Assembly: GCA_033675545.1 (NCBI GenBank)
Contig: JAWDGP010005809.1
Span: 328,501-392,500 of the forward strand
Direction: 5' to 3'
DNA length: 64,000 bases
Origin: Elysia crispata
Lineage: Eukaryota; Mollusca; Gastropoda; Plakobranchidae
The position numbers and the translations under genes are program-made. The first letter of the stretch is position 1. Each line of letters starts with the position of its first letter. Of this stretch, positions 1-15,100 are shown one piece after another. Below the pieces are notes generated by a model. It did not search any database. It saw nothing but the letters and a program-made list of their open reading frames with translations, and had not been told where the DNA came from.

Positions 1-1466
1 ATCTCTGTTATGTCTTTGCGCTTAACTATCTCCTCTCTTTTGTTCTCCTTTTCTCATATTACCCATTTAATTCCTTCTTTCACTCTAAAACTTGGGAACG
101 ATCACTCCCAACCCCCCAATCCCACACCTCCATCTTTTCCTCTATATCCTCAGTCCTTTTTTATATTTATTTCTCGTGTATCCCAGCTGTATACCACTAA
201 TTACTCGAAGCCCCCCCTCTTTTTTTTATTCCTTTCCCAGTTTATTTCATCCCACCCCCTTCCTTGCTCAAAGCAGGTGTTCAGTCTGTGCCCTTATTTT
301 TTTTTATTCAACTGCACCTCCCTCACCCTTCAACAACATCATCACCATCAAGAACATCAACAACAACAGTAACAACAACAACGGTAACAAAACACCATCA
401 TCTTCATTCCATGTCACGCTTTTTTACTTCCCATCCTCACTAGACCCCCTTCTTCCTCTCAACAAAGTTTATCAGGAGGAAAACCAGACTCGCCTCCTCT
501 TCACCTCACTTTTTACGCCTTTATTCCTTTAGCCTCGTGATAGAGAATAATGGGGACCCCTCTATATCAAGAGATGCTTACTCTCTTGGCGGTCAGAAAT
601 AGATTTAGGTGACGATCTCTCTCACGTCTTGCCCTTTTGTGACCTGTAAGTAATTCTATTCCGCTGGAAAGTTAGGGGACTTAAAACTAATCAAATAACC
701 GAAAATTTCCATCTGTCTCACAATCTTTGGACATTACAAATGTCATCATCACGTCTTGACGATTTGGGAATCCATTCAGCCACTTTTTCAAAGCTTGGGC
801 TTATATACTACTCGCACACACAAAGAGATTTCCGACAGAGGAATGGCGAGACCATAGATTAAGACATTCTAATTTAAGTTTATTTCATAAGTCCAATAAA
901 TATTACCTTAACCCATTTGAGCTTAAATCATGCATAAAGATTTGGAGGGGGTGAGGGGGGTGGAGATCAATAAAAGACGTACATGACAATACAGCTGCTC
1001 TCCATTAGCGTGAGACAAGCTAGCATCTTGAGATGAGTCAGCCAACATACATTTAATGGACGATTGTGATTCCAAATGTTAAAGAGTTCATGAAAAATGT
1101 GATCATTTACTGAATAATTCTCAGAACAAAAAAGATTGCACAGTAATACAATATCTGTATAGGTGACACTTGTACATAACACTGATCAATGAAAAAAAAA
1201 ATCCCATGAGACACATATAAACTGATCTATTCAAAACTTGGCTCGGGTTAAGTGAAAGCATACATAATAATGATTTTGTGCTTGCTGGTGTATTTTTGAA
1301 AATGTAATAGGCAAACTAATTATATGATTGACTACAATCAGACAAACTACGACCAACACTTTGGTGCGATAGCTCACTCGGCAGACGCTTCTATGAAATG
1401 CGAGTAATTAAAGTGACCTTTCATTCTCTACCATCATGTCATAAACTGCAACCATGTGACCACTGA
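1..1466. other. 3' flank of the sigma GST gene, no gene seen
   Basis: The first 540 bases are C/T-rich low-complexity DNA, and the rest is AT-rich. The open frames here are pyrimidine-rich or short and show no domain. On the minus strand, an AATAAA hexamer (plus-strand TTTATT at 889-894) lies about 570 bases past the GST stop codon. It is a candidate poly(A) signal, not a proven one. Confidence 0.5.
1360..1405 (+). repeat. Possible tRNA-derived SINE head (remnant)
   Basis: The stretch contains GCGATAGCTCACTCGGCAGA, which resembles the 5' half and A box of a tRNA (TRGCNNAGYNGG) with one change. No matching B box or full cloverleaf follows, so it is not a functional tRNA. A decayed tRNA-derived SINE is the simplest reading. 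Confidence 0.25.
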
Positions 1467-4893
<3,427 letters not shown>

Positions 4894-6570
4894 CTTCTCT
4901 CACTGCTGCTTGACACACACGGACACACACACCGCACGATGACCACGATAATGGTCTGGAAGGGAGAAGCAGTAAGATAAAATACCGATAGCACATTTTA
5001 CGGTGGGGTCCAGAAGACAATACTAATGTCACCAAACACTACTATAACATTGTTCAATTGTCTGTTTGCGGGTTGGTGAAACAAAAAAGAAAACAAAAAT
5101 AAGGAAAAGACAACTATGTCATCAATGTATCAAGGCCTTGGTTGCATCTTCAATCCCACACCGACTGTTTGTGAAATCATTCTGGCCGCCATGACACTGT
5201 CGATCAAAGAGGAATCACGACCTCATCCATCTCCATCATTTGATTTGCCGGGTCAGGGAAGGACAGAAATTGATGAAAAAAAGATCCAAAAGCATCACTT
5301 CTTATCTCCCTTAGCGATTGGAAAACTTTTTTTTTCTTTTTAAACTGATATTTTGTTTTGCGAGTCTGGAATACTGGGAGTTAACAAGATATTGATGAAG
5401 GAATACGTGCTAGCAGAAACAAACAAAAAATTGAGGTTTTTTTTTAAAAATCAAATTGTGCATCTCTAATTAACCTGGGAAAAATTTAAAATTGATTTGT
5501 TCGAGTAGATCACTGAGATAAATGTACTGATAGCTCATGCTTTTCCATAAATCTTTTATTAGTGCATGGCAGTTTTAAACGAAACTTCCGTTTTTATTCT
5601 CTACCACGTAAAACGTTGAAGGTCCCCACTGGAAAACATCCTTGAGACAATTATAAACATAGAAGACGCAACCTCGTTATTTCAGCCATAAGCAATAGAA
5701 CACTTAAACAAATAATAACCAAAATATGTCAAAAGTTCTTCATCCAGATTTTACATTCTATATTATACGTGATGTATTAAAAAAGTACAAAAATATTGAG
5801 AGCTTGTACTCACCAAAAAATCAAATACACAAAAGTTGCCTTGATTTGTACAAGAGCTTGAAGAAATCGGGATTCCCCAGTTGCAGCCAAGCAGCCCTTT
5901 CTACTGAACACTTCAGGTAAATGGCCTAGTGCCGACTTGCAGACCGCAGACCTGAGAATACATAATTCAACAGTGTTCGAGGACACAGCTTGATATGTGC
6001 TGCCCTGTAACGGTCTAACTTTAACCCTTGCGTGTCATAATTCTAACCAGTTAAAGAAAGAGACAGGAAGAAAAGAAAATCTGGCGAAGCTAAGCCCCCT
6101 TCAGCTAATCAACAAACACAAGAAGGCACCAGTTTCCCTCCACACCGACTCAGTTATTGATCTCTATTGAAGCGGATCAGAGGCGATCAATCGTCGTTAG
6201 CGGCTACGTTTTCAACACGTCATTATACTTGTCTGCAAAAGTAATATGTGACTGCTGAGACTTGTCATTGAATACAGACGTCACAAGAAGGGTGTGTGAC
6301 AACAAAACTATTCATTCGATGTGCAACATGACATCAGCACATTCAATACTTCAATTATTAGTAGACACTAGACTTGGGTGTATGACAGAGCCGTATCTTG
6401 TAAAGACCTGGTCGTTTGTTCACGATCCTAATAATCTACACTCAGGCATGTTGTTTACTCTCCAACACTATATACATTTTGTGGGCTACAGTTACAGACA
6501 GCCTGAAACAAAGACAGGGAGAGAGCAAAATGCGGAAAAAGAGAGGAGGAAGAGAGACCGAAGGATTCAG

Positions 6571-7028
<458 letters not shown>

Positions 7029-7803
7029 AGAAAGCCGATGGTGGTCACAACGGCAAAACGAAGAAGAAATAAGATTGTTAGAAAGAACCGAATAAATTGT
7101 AGACATAATTATTACAGAGAGAAAGAATCGGAGAAAGATAGAGCTTGTTTAACTCGCGCCTTAAAAAAAAACGAATCCCGATCACCAGATTGAGAGTTCG
7201 AGAGTTACATATTCAATGACTCTTCATCGTGTGACCTTGTGGATTTCGTCGACTGTCTACAGTGGCTGCGAATCAAACCGATTTTTATCAAGAATATCCA
7301 GACCCCCTAAATCTAGCCAAACTTATCTTGGAACAAATTCCGACAAATCTCTGTCTATCCTTCCTGTAATTATCAGTGACCTAATATTGTTGCTGGCTTT
7401 TCTCAGGACGATAACAGGCCAGAGAAATTGATCTCCTCCCCCGATCCCAACCCTACCCCTCCTTTGAAAACAACAAAAAAAAATCTTTACCCTGTGTCAC
7501 TTTAGAAAGTCTATTTTCAACCAGACACACCAATTCCACTCCATATGTATTCCTGATATTGTTCTTCTTCTATAGACTTTCATTTTCTTTTTGTATTCAC
7601 AGGCAGGTCGATCCCCTCCTTTTGACTCTTGTTTTCAATATTTTTTTTTTCCTGAGAGTAAATCGGCTGTAGAACTAAGTTCTAGTAACAATCAGGATTA
7701 TAGCAAATCAATCTTACCTTCTTGCTAAAATTAATCGATAGACTTTATTCATGTCAATAATACCGTGTCGCCAGTGAAAACAAACTTTGTTTTTTCACCA
7801 CAT

Positions 7804-7947
<144 letters not shown>

Positions 7948-8079
7948 AGGGGGGGGGGCACAGACAAACGTACTGCCTGGAAGCTTCTCTCAGCCCCATA
8001 GTCTTACACGGAGACACACCAGTGTGTGTCTCTGCCTGACGTCAAGGTTACGACCTGCTTCTGGATGGTCAGCTCCTGG

Positions 8080-8330
8080 ACATTGGTCATTTTGTCCAGT
8101 CGGTAGAGTGCTAAACTGACAAAAAAGAGGCTTCGGGTGGTATCTCCAGCTAGACCTTTGGAGGTGAGGTGAGATCACACCTAGCCAGTACCATTCCTTG
8201 ACTTGCCGCCATTTCTGTATAGATGTACGACTTTTCAAAAAATTAGGAGACTTTCAAGTTACAACTAAGCAAAGAGCCGATTTGATGTGGGTCGAGTTCC
8301 AGGTTGGAATCTACGTGGGAAAGTCTACCG
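8080..8330 (+). repeat. Possible tRNA-derived SINE remnant(s)
   Basis: At about 8095-8150, CCAGTCGGTAGAGTGCTAAAC resembles a tRNA D-arm/A box, followed by GGGTGGTATCTCC at the place of a T-arm/B box. A second B-box-like GGTTGGAATCT lies near 8302. The match is imperfect, the 3' body is not recognised, and there are no target-site duplications that I can define. Confidence 0.3.
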
Positions 8331-8659
8331 TGCGTCACAGCTGATCTGGAGAGCAGTTACTCTCTAGACTAATGGTCTAGGTCTAGGTGGTCTATATCAA
8401 GGCTACATATCTCCTTAGCCTAATATAACTGCTCTTATAGTTAACCCTGAAATGGCGTACTAATGATAGTAGGGATGTTGGTAGGGGAAAAAAGCAGACG
8501 TCAAGGTTAGGTGAGGAGACTTTGAGAGATCTAGACTCTCACCAGATGCGGAAGCAGCGTCAACTCTCGCAATATCTGACTGATTCCAAGCTAAGATACT
8601 TGGTTTATAAGTCAGTTACTGAGTATTCTAACTCGGTGTATCAGCCTGTGATTGAAGAG

Positions 8660-9625
8660 GATTATTAAACTAGTTATAAATTGCAGAGTATTTTAAACTT
8701 GTTACACTGGTAATAGTTGTAGAGGAATGTTAACATTGTTATAAATTGCAGATTATTTTAAACTTGTTACACTGATAATAGTTGTCGAGGAATGTTAACA
8801 TTGTTATAAATTGCAGAGCGTTTTTACCTTGTTACACTGGTAATAGTTGTAGAGGAATGTTAACATTGTTATAAATTGCAGATTATTTTAAACTTGTTAC
8901 ACTGATAATAGTTGTCGAGGAATGTTAACATTGTTATAAATTGCAGAGTATTTTATCTTGTTATACTGGTAATAGTTGTAGAGGAATGTTAACATTGTTA
9001 TAAATTGCAGAGCATTTTTACCTTGTTACACTGGTAATAGTTGTAGAGGAATGTTAATATTGTTATAAATTGCAGAGTATTTTAAACTTGTTACACTGAT
9101 AATAGTTGTAGAGGAGTGTTAACATTGTTATAAATTACAGAGTATTTTAAACTTGTTACACTGATAATAGTTGGAGAGGAATGTCAATATTGCTATAAAT
9201 TACAGAGTATTTTAAACTTGTTACACTGATAATAGTTGTAGAGGAATGTTAACAATAACATTGCAAAAAATTGCAGAGTATTTTAAACTTATTACACTGA
9301 TATTAGTTGTAAAGGAATGTTAACAATAACATTGCAATAAATTGCACAGTATTTTAAATTTGTTGCACTGATAATAGTTGTAGACGAATGTTAATATTGC
9401 TATAAATTGCAGAGTATTTAACTTGTTACACTGGTAATAGTTGTAGAGGAATGTTAACATTGTTATAAATTGCAGAGCATTTTAAACTTGTTACACTGAT
9501 AATAGTTGTAGAGGAATGTTAACAATAACATTGCAATAAATTGCAGAGTATTTTAAACTTGTTACACTGGGTAAAAGTTGTAGAGGAATGTTAACATTGT
9601 TATAAATTGCAGAGTTTTTTTTTAA
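8660..9625. repeat. 65-bp minisatellite, about 15 copies
   Basis: The unit runs GTTATAAATTGCAGAGTATT ... TTACACTGATAATAGTTGTA ... GAATGTTAACATT, with point changes and a short AACAATAACATT insertion in some copies. It is AT-rich, lies between the two GST genes, and has no coding capacity. Confidence 0.95.
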
Positions 9626-10814
9626 CTTTTTACACATGTTACAGATGAATAATGATTGGTCTTGATGTGCGTATGTATTTTTGTGCCTGGATATGCATAA
9701 ATGCCTGTGCAGTGGTCATAAAAAGTCATGCTACTGCATCCTACTTATTTGGATTTTCCAAGGCAATCCTTGTCTAGGTTAAAAGGAAATATACTTTTTA
9801 TTATGTTGTTTAGTCGATTGTATTTTGACGGTGTATTTTGGATATCTACATAAAAAAACATTTTCAAGTTCTTTGATTAATTTTAGTAATTTTTAAAAAA
9901 AATATTGTTTTTATCCTCTCCTCACAGAAATCTAACTCGATCCACTACTCTGTAAGCAAGAATTACTACTATAAATCAGCACCTATCAGGAAATGTTTGA
10001 TTGAATTACTTCCCTTTATAGATATACATGAGTATAAGAGGATGAACTAATTCAAACTACATTGAAACGTACAATTTTTTTTACATTCCATTTTTTAAAA
10101 GATAAACTATCATGTTAAAGGAATTAACTTCCCGAAAAAGTGACAAGAAAATTAGAAAAAAAAGATAATGTAGGCTTTACGTTGTGACTTATAATTGTTA
10201 ACTAAATAATATCGCAAGCACACACACGCACACATTGAAAGTTGGCCAAAGAGGAAATTTTACGCACTCGTTAGGAAAATGTTTTCTTTGAGCACAGTTA
10301 CCCACTCACATGACAGCAATATCTGCCAGTTTTCATTTTCAAATTTCACAAAATTTTCCTTTCACTTCCGGGACCAGGCAAGTGCAAACTTGTCCATGTG
10401 GTAATAACACAGAGTCAAACGATGGAACTGAAAGTTGTTCTAATTTTAGCCAAAGGACAGGAGATCTTTGACATTTTTTAATTTATCTGGTGTATATATT
10501 TTACAATGCTCGCAATAAACATTTCAGTCACTTTGATAAGAGCTTGGCAATTCGATGTTTCGAACCTAAAAGTTTGTTTCTCCTACATCATCATCAACAT
10601 CCCACATTTCTAGTCTGTGTGGCGACCTCCTCAATCACTCAATCACCTCCCTCTTCAATTTCCTTTCTTGACATTTCCTGACATCTAAATTGATTGATTA
10701 CATATTCAATGGCGGTTTGTTTTGATGACGTTGTTTTTCTCGATAGTAAAAATTATATATAATTGCTTAGCTTATCTGTGCCATACTATAGGTTTCTGCA
10801 TGTGGAGATGTACT
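9626..10814. other. AT-rich intergenic DNA, no gene seen
   Basis: Between the 65-bp array and the 3' end of the GST-like gene. No supported frame, RNA gene or array was found. Confidence 0.5.
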
Positions 10815-11095
10815 GTGGTGTGTGTAGATTTGTGTGTAACTGTGTCAGTATATATAACCGTGTGTGTGTATGTGGCGAAGGCTAATCCTCCTCCCTGTCC
10901 TGCAGATGGGCTTTGGGCAGGCCCGCCTCCACCAAGCCAGGCACCGCCATACTTTGGTGTGTGTAGATTTGTGTGTAACTGTGTCAGTATGTATAACAGT
11001 GTGTATATATGTGCCGAGGGCTAGTCCTCCTCCCTGTCCTGCAGATGTGCCAGGAGCCTGGGACAGGACCTGACCGCCTCCACCAAATCGGACAC
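10815..11095 (-). repeat. Tandem duplication of the last-exon 3' end of the GST-like gene
   Basis: A segment of about 140 bp occurs twice. It holds the last part of the coding exon (ending HLQDREED and TAG), the TG-rich 3' flank and the motif TGTAGATTTGTGTGTAACTG. The upstream copy (about 10956-11095) is the functional one and joins the open exon. The downstream copy (about 10815-10955) has diverged but still ends with the same eight codons and a TAG. Confidence 0.85.
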
Positions 11096-12114
11096 TGCCA
11101 GATGGTCCGCCAATAGACCGTCGATCATCACGTGACTTGAGCACTGGTCAAGGAAGTTCATGATAGCTACATCCGCCAGAGTCATCTAGGAGAAGTCACA
11201 AAGAGCAAAGGTCGCCAAAAATCTTTAAGGATTATCCTCATGGGATGAGTTAGGTGCACAGATGCTACCTCCAAACACTAGAGAGCTCGATATAAAAATA
11301 TTGGGACCCGCATCTCACATACTCAAAATAGAAAATGGACAAGACTTTCAGAGTCATAGGTACCATAAGACCACAATAATCAAACCCACTCACTAACCAA
11401 TCATACAATGAAAACGATATCGAGCCCAACAACCAATCATTCAATCAAGACACTTCTGCCCCACCGTTTCATCAACCGACCAACATGAACTATATATGAA
11501 CCAACCACTCAACTAAACAACCAAACCACATCACCATATCAAACCCATGAACCAATAAACAAATCAGTCTATCAAATCCAAAAATCAAGCAACCAGTCAA
11601 ACAATCGTGCAAATTATTGAACCATTCGAATCCATCAACCACAAGATCAATCAATAGATCAATCGAACCGCGCCTACAGTGCGAGACTGACCCCTGACTC
11701 CACGAGGAACGGGCCCTTGGTGGAGCGAATCTGCTGGTCCCACTCCTTGATGGCAGGCGGCAGGATGACGTGAAGCAGCTGGCTCTGAGCCCATTCCTGG
11801 ATACCAGGATGGAGAGACAGATGGAGAAATTAATAGATAGATAGATAGGTAGATAGATAGATAGGTAGACAGATAGATAGATAGATAGACAGATAGATAG
11901 ATAGAGTTTTCCTCAATGTCCGCCTGACTATATGCTTGTCTCTATCGACCAGTCTGTCTGTCCCCCTCTTTCTCCCTTGCTCTATCTCACTTTCTGTCTA
12001 TCTCCACTTTACTTCTCTCTTCCTCTTTTCCTTTTTTTCCGTTTGACTCTCCTTCTCTATCTCTATATCAGTGTACCTATGCGTGTGCCTATCTGTTTGT
12101 GTGTGTGTGTGTGT

Positions 12115-12166
<52 letters not shown>

Positions 12167-15100
12167 TGCTTGGCTTTGTCCTTGACCTGACCACTCATGA
12201 CCCAGGCCAGGTTGCGCTTGTGTTTCTCCTCCAGCTGCCTGAGCCGGCTGTAGGTGGCGCCGACCACCAGCTGCTCCTGCACCGTCTCTCCGTACAGCTC
12301 TGTTAGGCGAAGGAAAAGGGAAGAGGCTTACAGACAGATGGATATGGCTAGACAATTGTTTAAGATAAGCAGAAAGAAGAATTACACATACACAGACAAA
12401 CAGAGAGACAGACAGACAAACAGACAGACAGATACACAAACAGAAAAGTATGAGCCGAAATTATATTGTTTTCATTAAAAATCACAAAAATTAAAAAAAA
12501 CAAACAAACAATAAAAACAACAACAACAACAACCACCACCAAATAAGCGAGCTCTCGCATTCCATAGTACAACATGGAGTGTGTGTAGCCAGTGTAAACA
12601 GTGTAGACAGTGTAGACTGTGTAGACAGTGTACTGCTTACGGAACTTGGTGGCGAGGGCCATGGATATTGCCGAGGCATCTCCGAAAGTTAGGCCGCACT
12701 TGGAAATGGTGGGGAACTCGCCGTAAGGTGTCTCTGGTCAAAAACATACACACAGTAACAAAACTGCATTAGTGCTTAATGGTGTAACATATACACACAC
12801 AGTAACAAAACTACATTAGTGCTTAATGGTGTAACATATACACACACAGTAACAAAACTACATTAGTGCTTAATGGTGTAACTTATACACACACAGTAAC
12901 AAAACTACATTAGTGCATAATGATGTAACACATACACACACAGTAACAAAACTACATAAGTGCATAATGATGTAACACATACACACACAGTAACAAAACT
13001 ACATTAGTGCTTAATGGTGTAACATATACACACACAGTAACAAAACTATATTTGTGCATAATGATGTAACATATACACACACAACAACAAAACTACTTTA
13101 GTGCTTAATGGTGTAACACATACACACAGGAACAAAACTACATTAGTACATAATGATGTAACACATACACACAGCAACAAAACTATATTAGTACATCATA
13201 ATGTAACAAAAAACCTCAGGATAGTGTTGGAACTATCATCATTTAGCAATGATTTGAGGATAGTGACGTAACTACTTTAATACATCATGATGTAACAATG
13301 ACCTAAGGACAGTGTCGAAACTACTTTAATACATCATGATGTAACAATTACCTTAGGACAGTGCCGGAACTCAATATTACATCTTGATATAACAACAGCC
13401 TGAGGATAGTGTCGGACTACGTTAGTGCATCAAGATGTCACAACGACATGAGGATAGTGTTGGTACTACATTAGTCCATCATGATGTCACAATGACTTGA
13501 GGATATATTAGAACTTCATAATTACTTCATGATGTAACCACGACCTGACGATAGTGTCAGTACTAATTGGATACATTATGATGCAACAACGACCTATATA
13601 TATATATATATATATATATAGTTCTCTTAGAAAAAGCATAAAAAGATCTTTATTTAATAAGGTTGACGACTAACTAGGCGAACTTACGTCCCTTGAGCTC
13701 CTCCACCTGATCGGCAGTCATGCGGTCATCCTCGAGAGGCTGGTCAGCTACAAGGAAGAGTAGCTTGAGAACTTCCGCCTCCCCGCGGCCCTCCTGACCT
13801 GTCAGCTTGAACGGCGTTTTCGCTGGGGGGAAAGGAACGGTCAAGCTATAGCGATGTTTGGGGAATGGAAGAGTCAAGCTGTAGCCATGTTGGGAGAACG
13901 GAATGGTCAAGCTGTGGTCATGATGGGGGACGGAACGGTCAAGTTGTAGCCATGTTGGGGGAACGGAACGGACAAGCTGTAGCTATGCTGACAGAACGGA
14001 ACAGTCAAGCTGTAGCCATGCTGGGGGAACGGAACAGTCAAACTATAGCCATGCTGGGGGAACGCAACAGTAAAACTGTAGCCATGCTGAGGGAACGGAA
14101 CAGTCAAGCTGTAGCTATGCTGAGGAAACGGAACAGTCAAGCTGCAGCTATGCTGAGGGAACGGAACAGTCAAGCTGTAGCTATGCTGAGAGAACAGAAC
14201 GGACAAGCTGTAGCTATGCTGAGGGAACGGAACAGTCAAGCTGTAGCTATGCTGAGGGAACGGAACAGTCAAGCTGTAGCCATGCTGAGGGAACGGAACA
14301 GTCAAGCTGTAGCTATGTTGAGGGAACGGAGCAGTCAAGCTGTAGCCATGCTACACTGTTTTCTGTCGAACATGCAAGATGTGTGCGAAAAGCTCACCAC
14401 AGGTTGGAATCTACAAACTAAAGTTTAAATATATCCACAACGGCTCCTGCACTTCACATGCTGACCGTAATTCAGAACTTCAATAGCTCCAGATGACTGG
14501 GCAGAGCAACAAGAACAGAGCCGGAGACCTACCCCACTCCTATACTGTAATGTAGAACAGAGCAGCAAGAGCCGAGCCGGAGACCTACCCCACTCCTATA
14601 CTGTAATGTAGAACAGAGCAGCAAGAGCCGAGCTGGAGACCTAGCCCACTTACACACCGTAATGTAGCACAGAGCAACAAGAACAGAGCCGGAGACCTAC
14701 CCTACTCCTATACTGTAATGTAGAACAGAGCAGCAAGAGCCGAGCCGGAGACCTACCCCACTCCTATACTGTAATGTAGAACAGAGCAGCAAGAGCCGAG
14801 CTGGAGACCTAGCCCACTTACACACCGTAATGTAGCACAGAGCAACAAGAACAGAGCCGGAGACCTACCCTACTCCTATACTGTAATGTAGAACAGAGCA
14901 GCAAGAGCCGAGCCGGAGACCTACCCCACTCCTATACTGTAATGTAGAACAGAGCAGCAAGAGCCGAGCTGGAGACCTACCCCACTTACACACCGTAATG
15001 TAGCACAGAGCAACAAGTATCGAGCCGGAGACCTACCCCACTCCTATACTGCAATGTAGAACAGAGCCGGAGACCTACCCCACTCCTATACTGTAATGTA

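Noticed and set aside
13865-14428. 187-codon frame of QAVAMLRERNS repeats
   Set aside because: It lies in an intron of the GST-like gene, antisense to it, and is explained by the 33-bp array.
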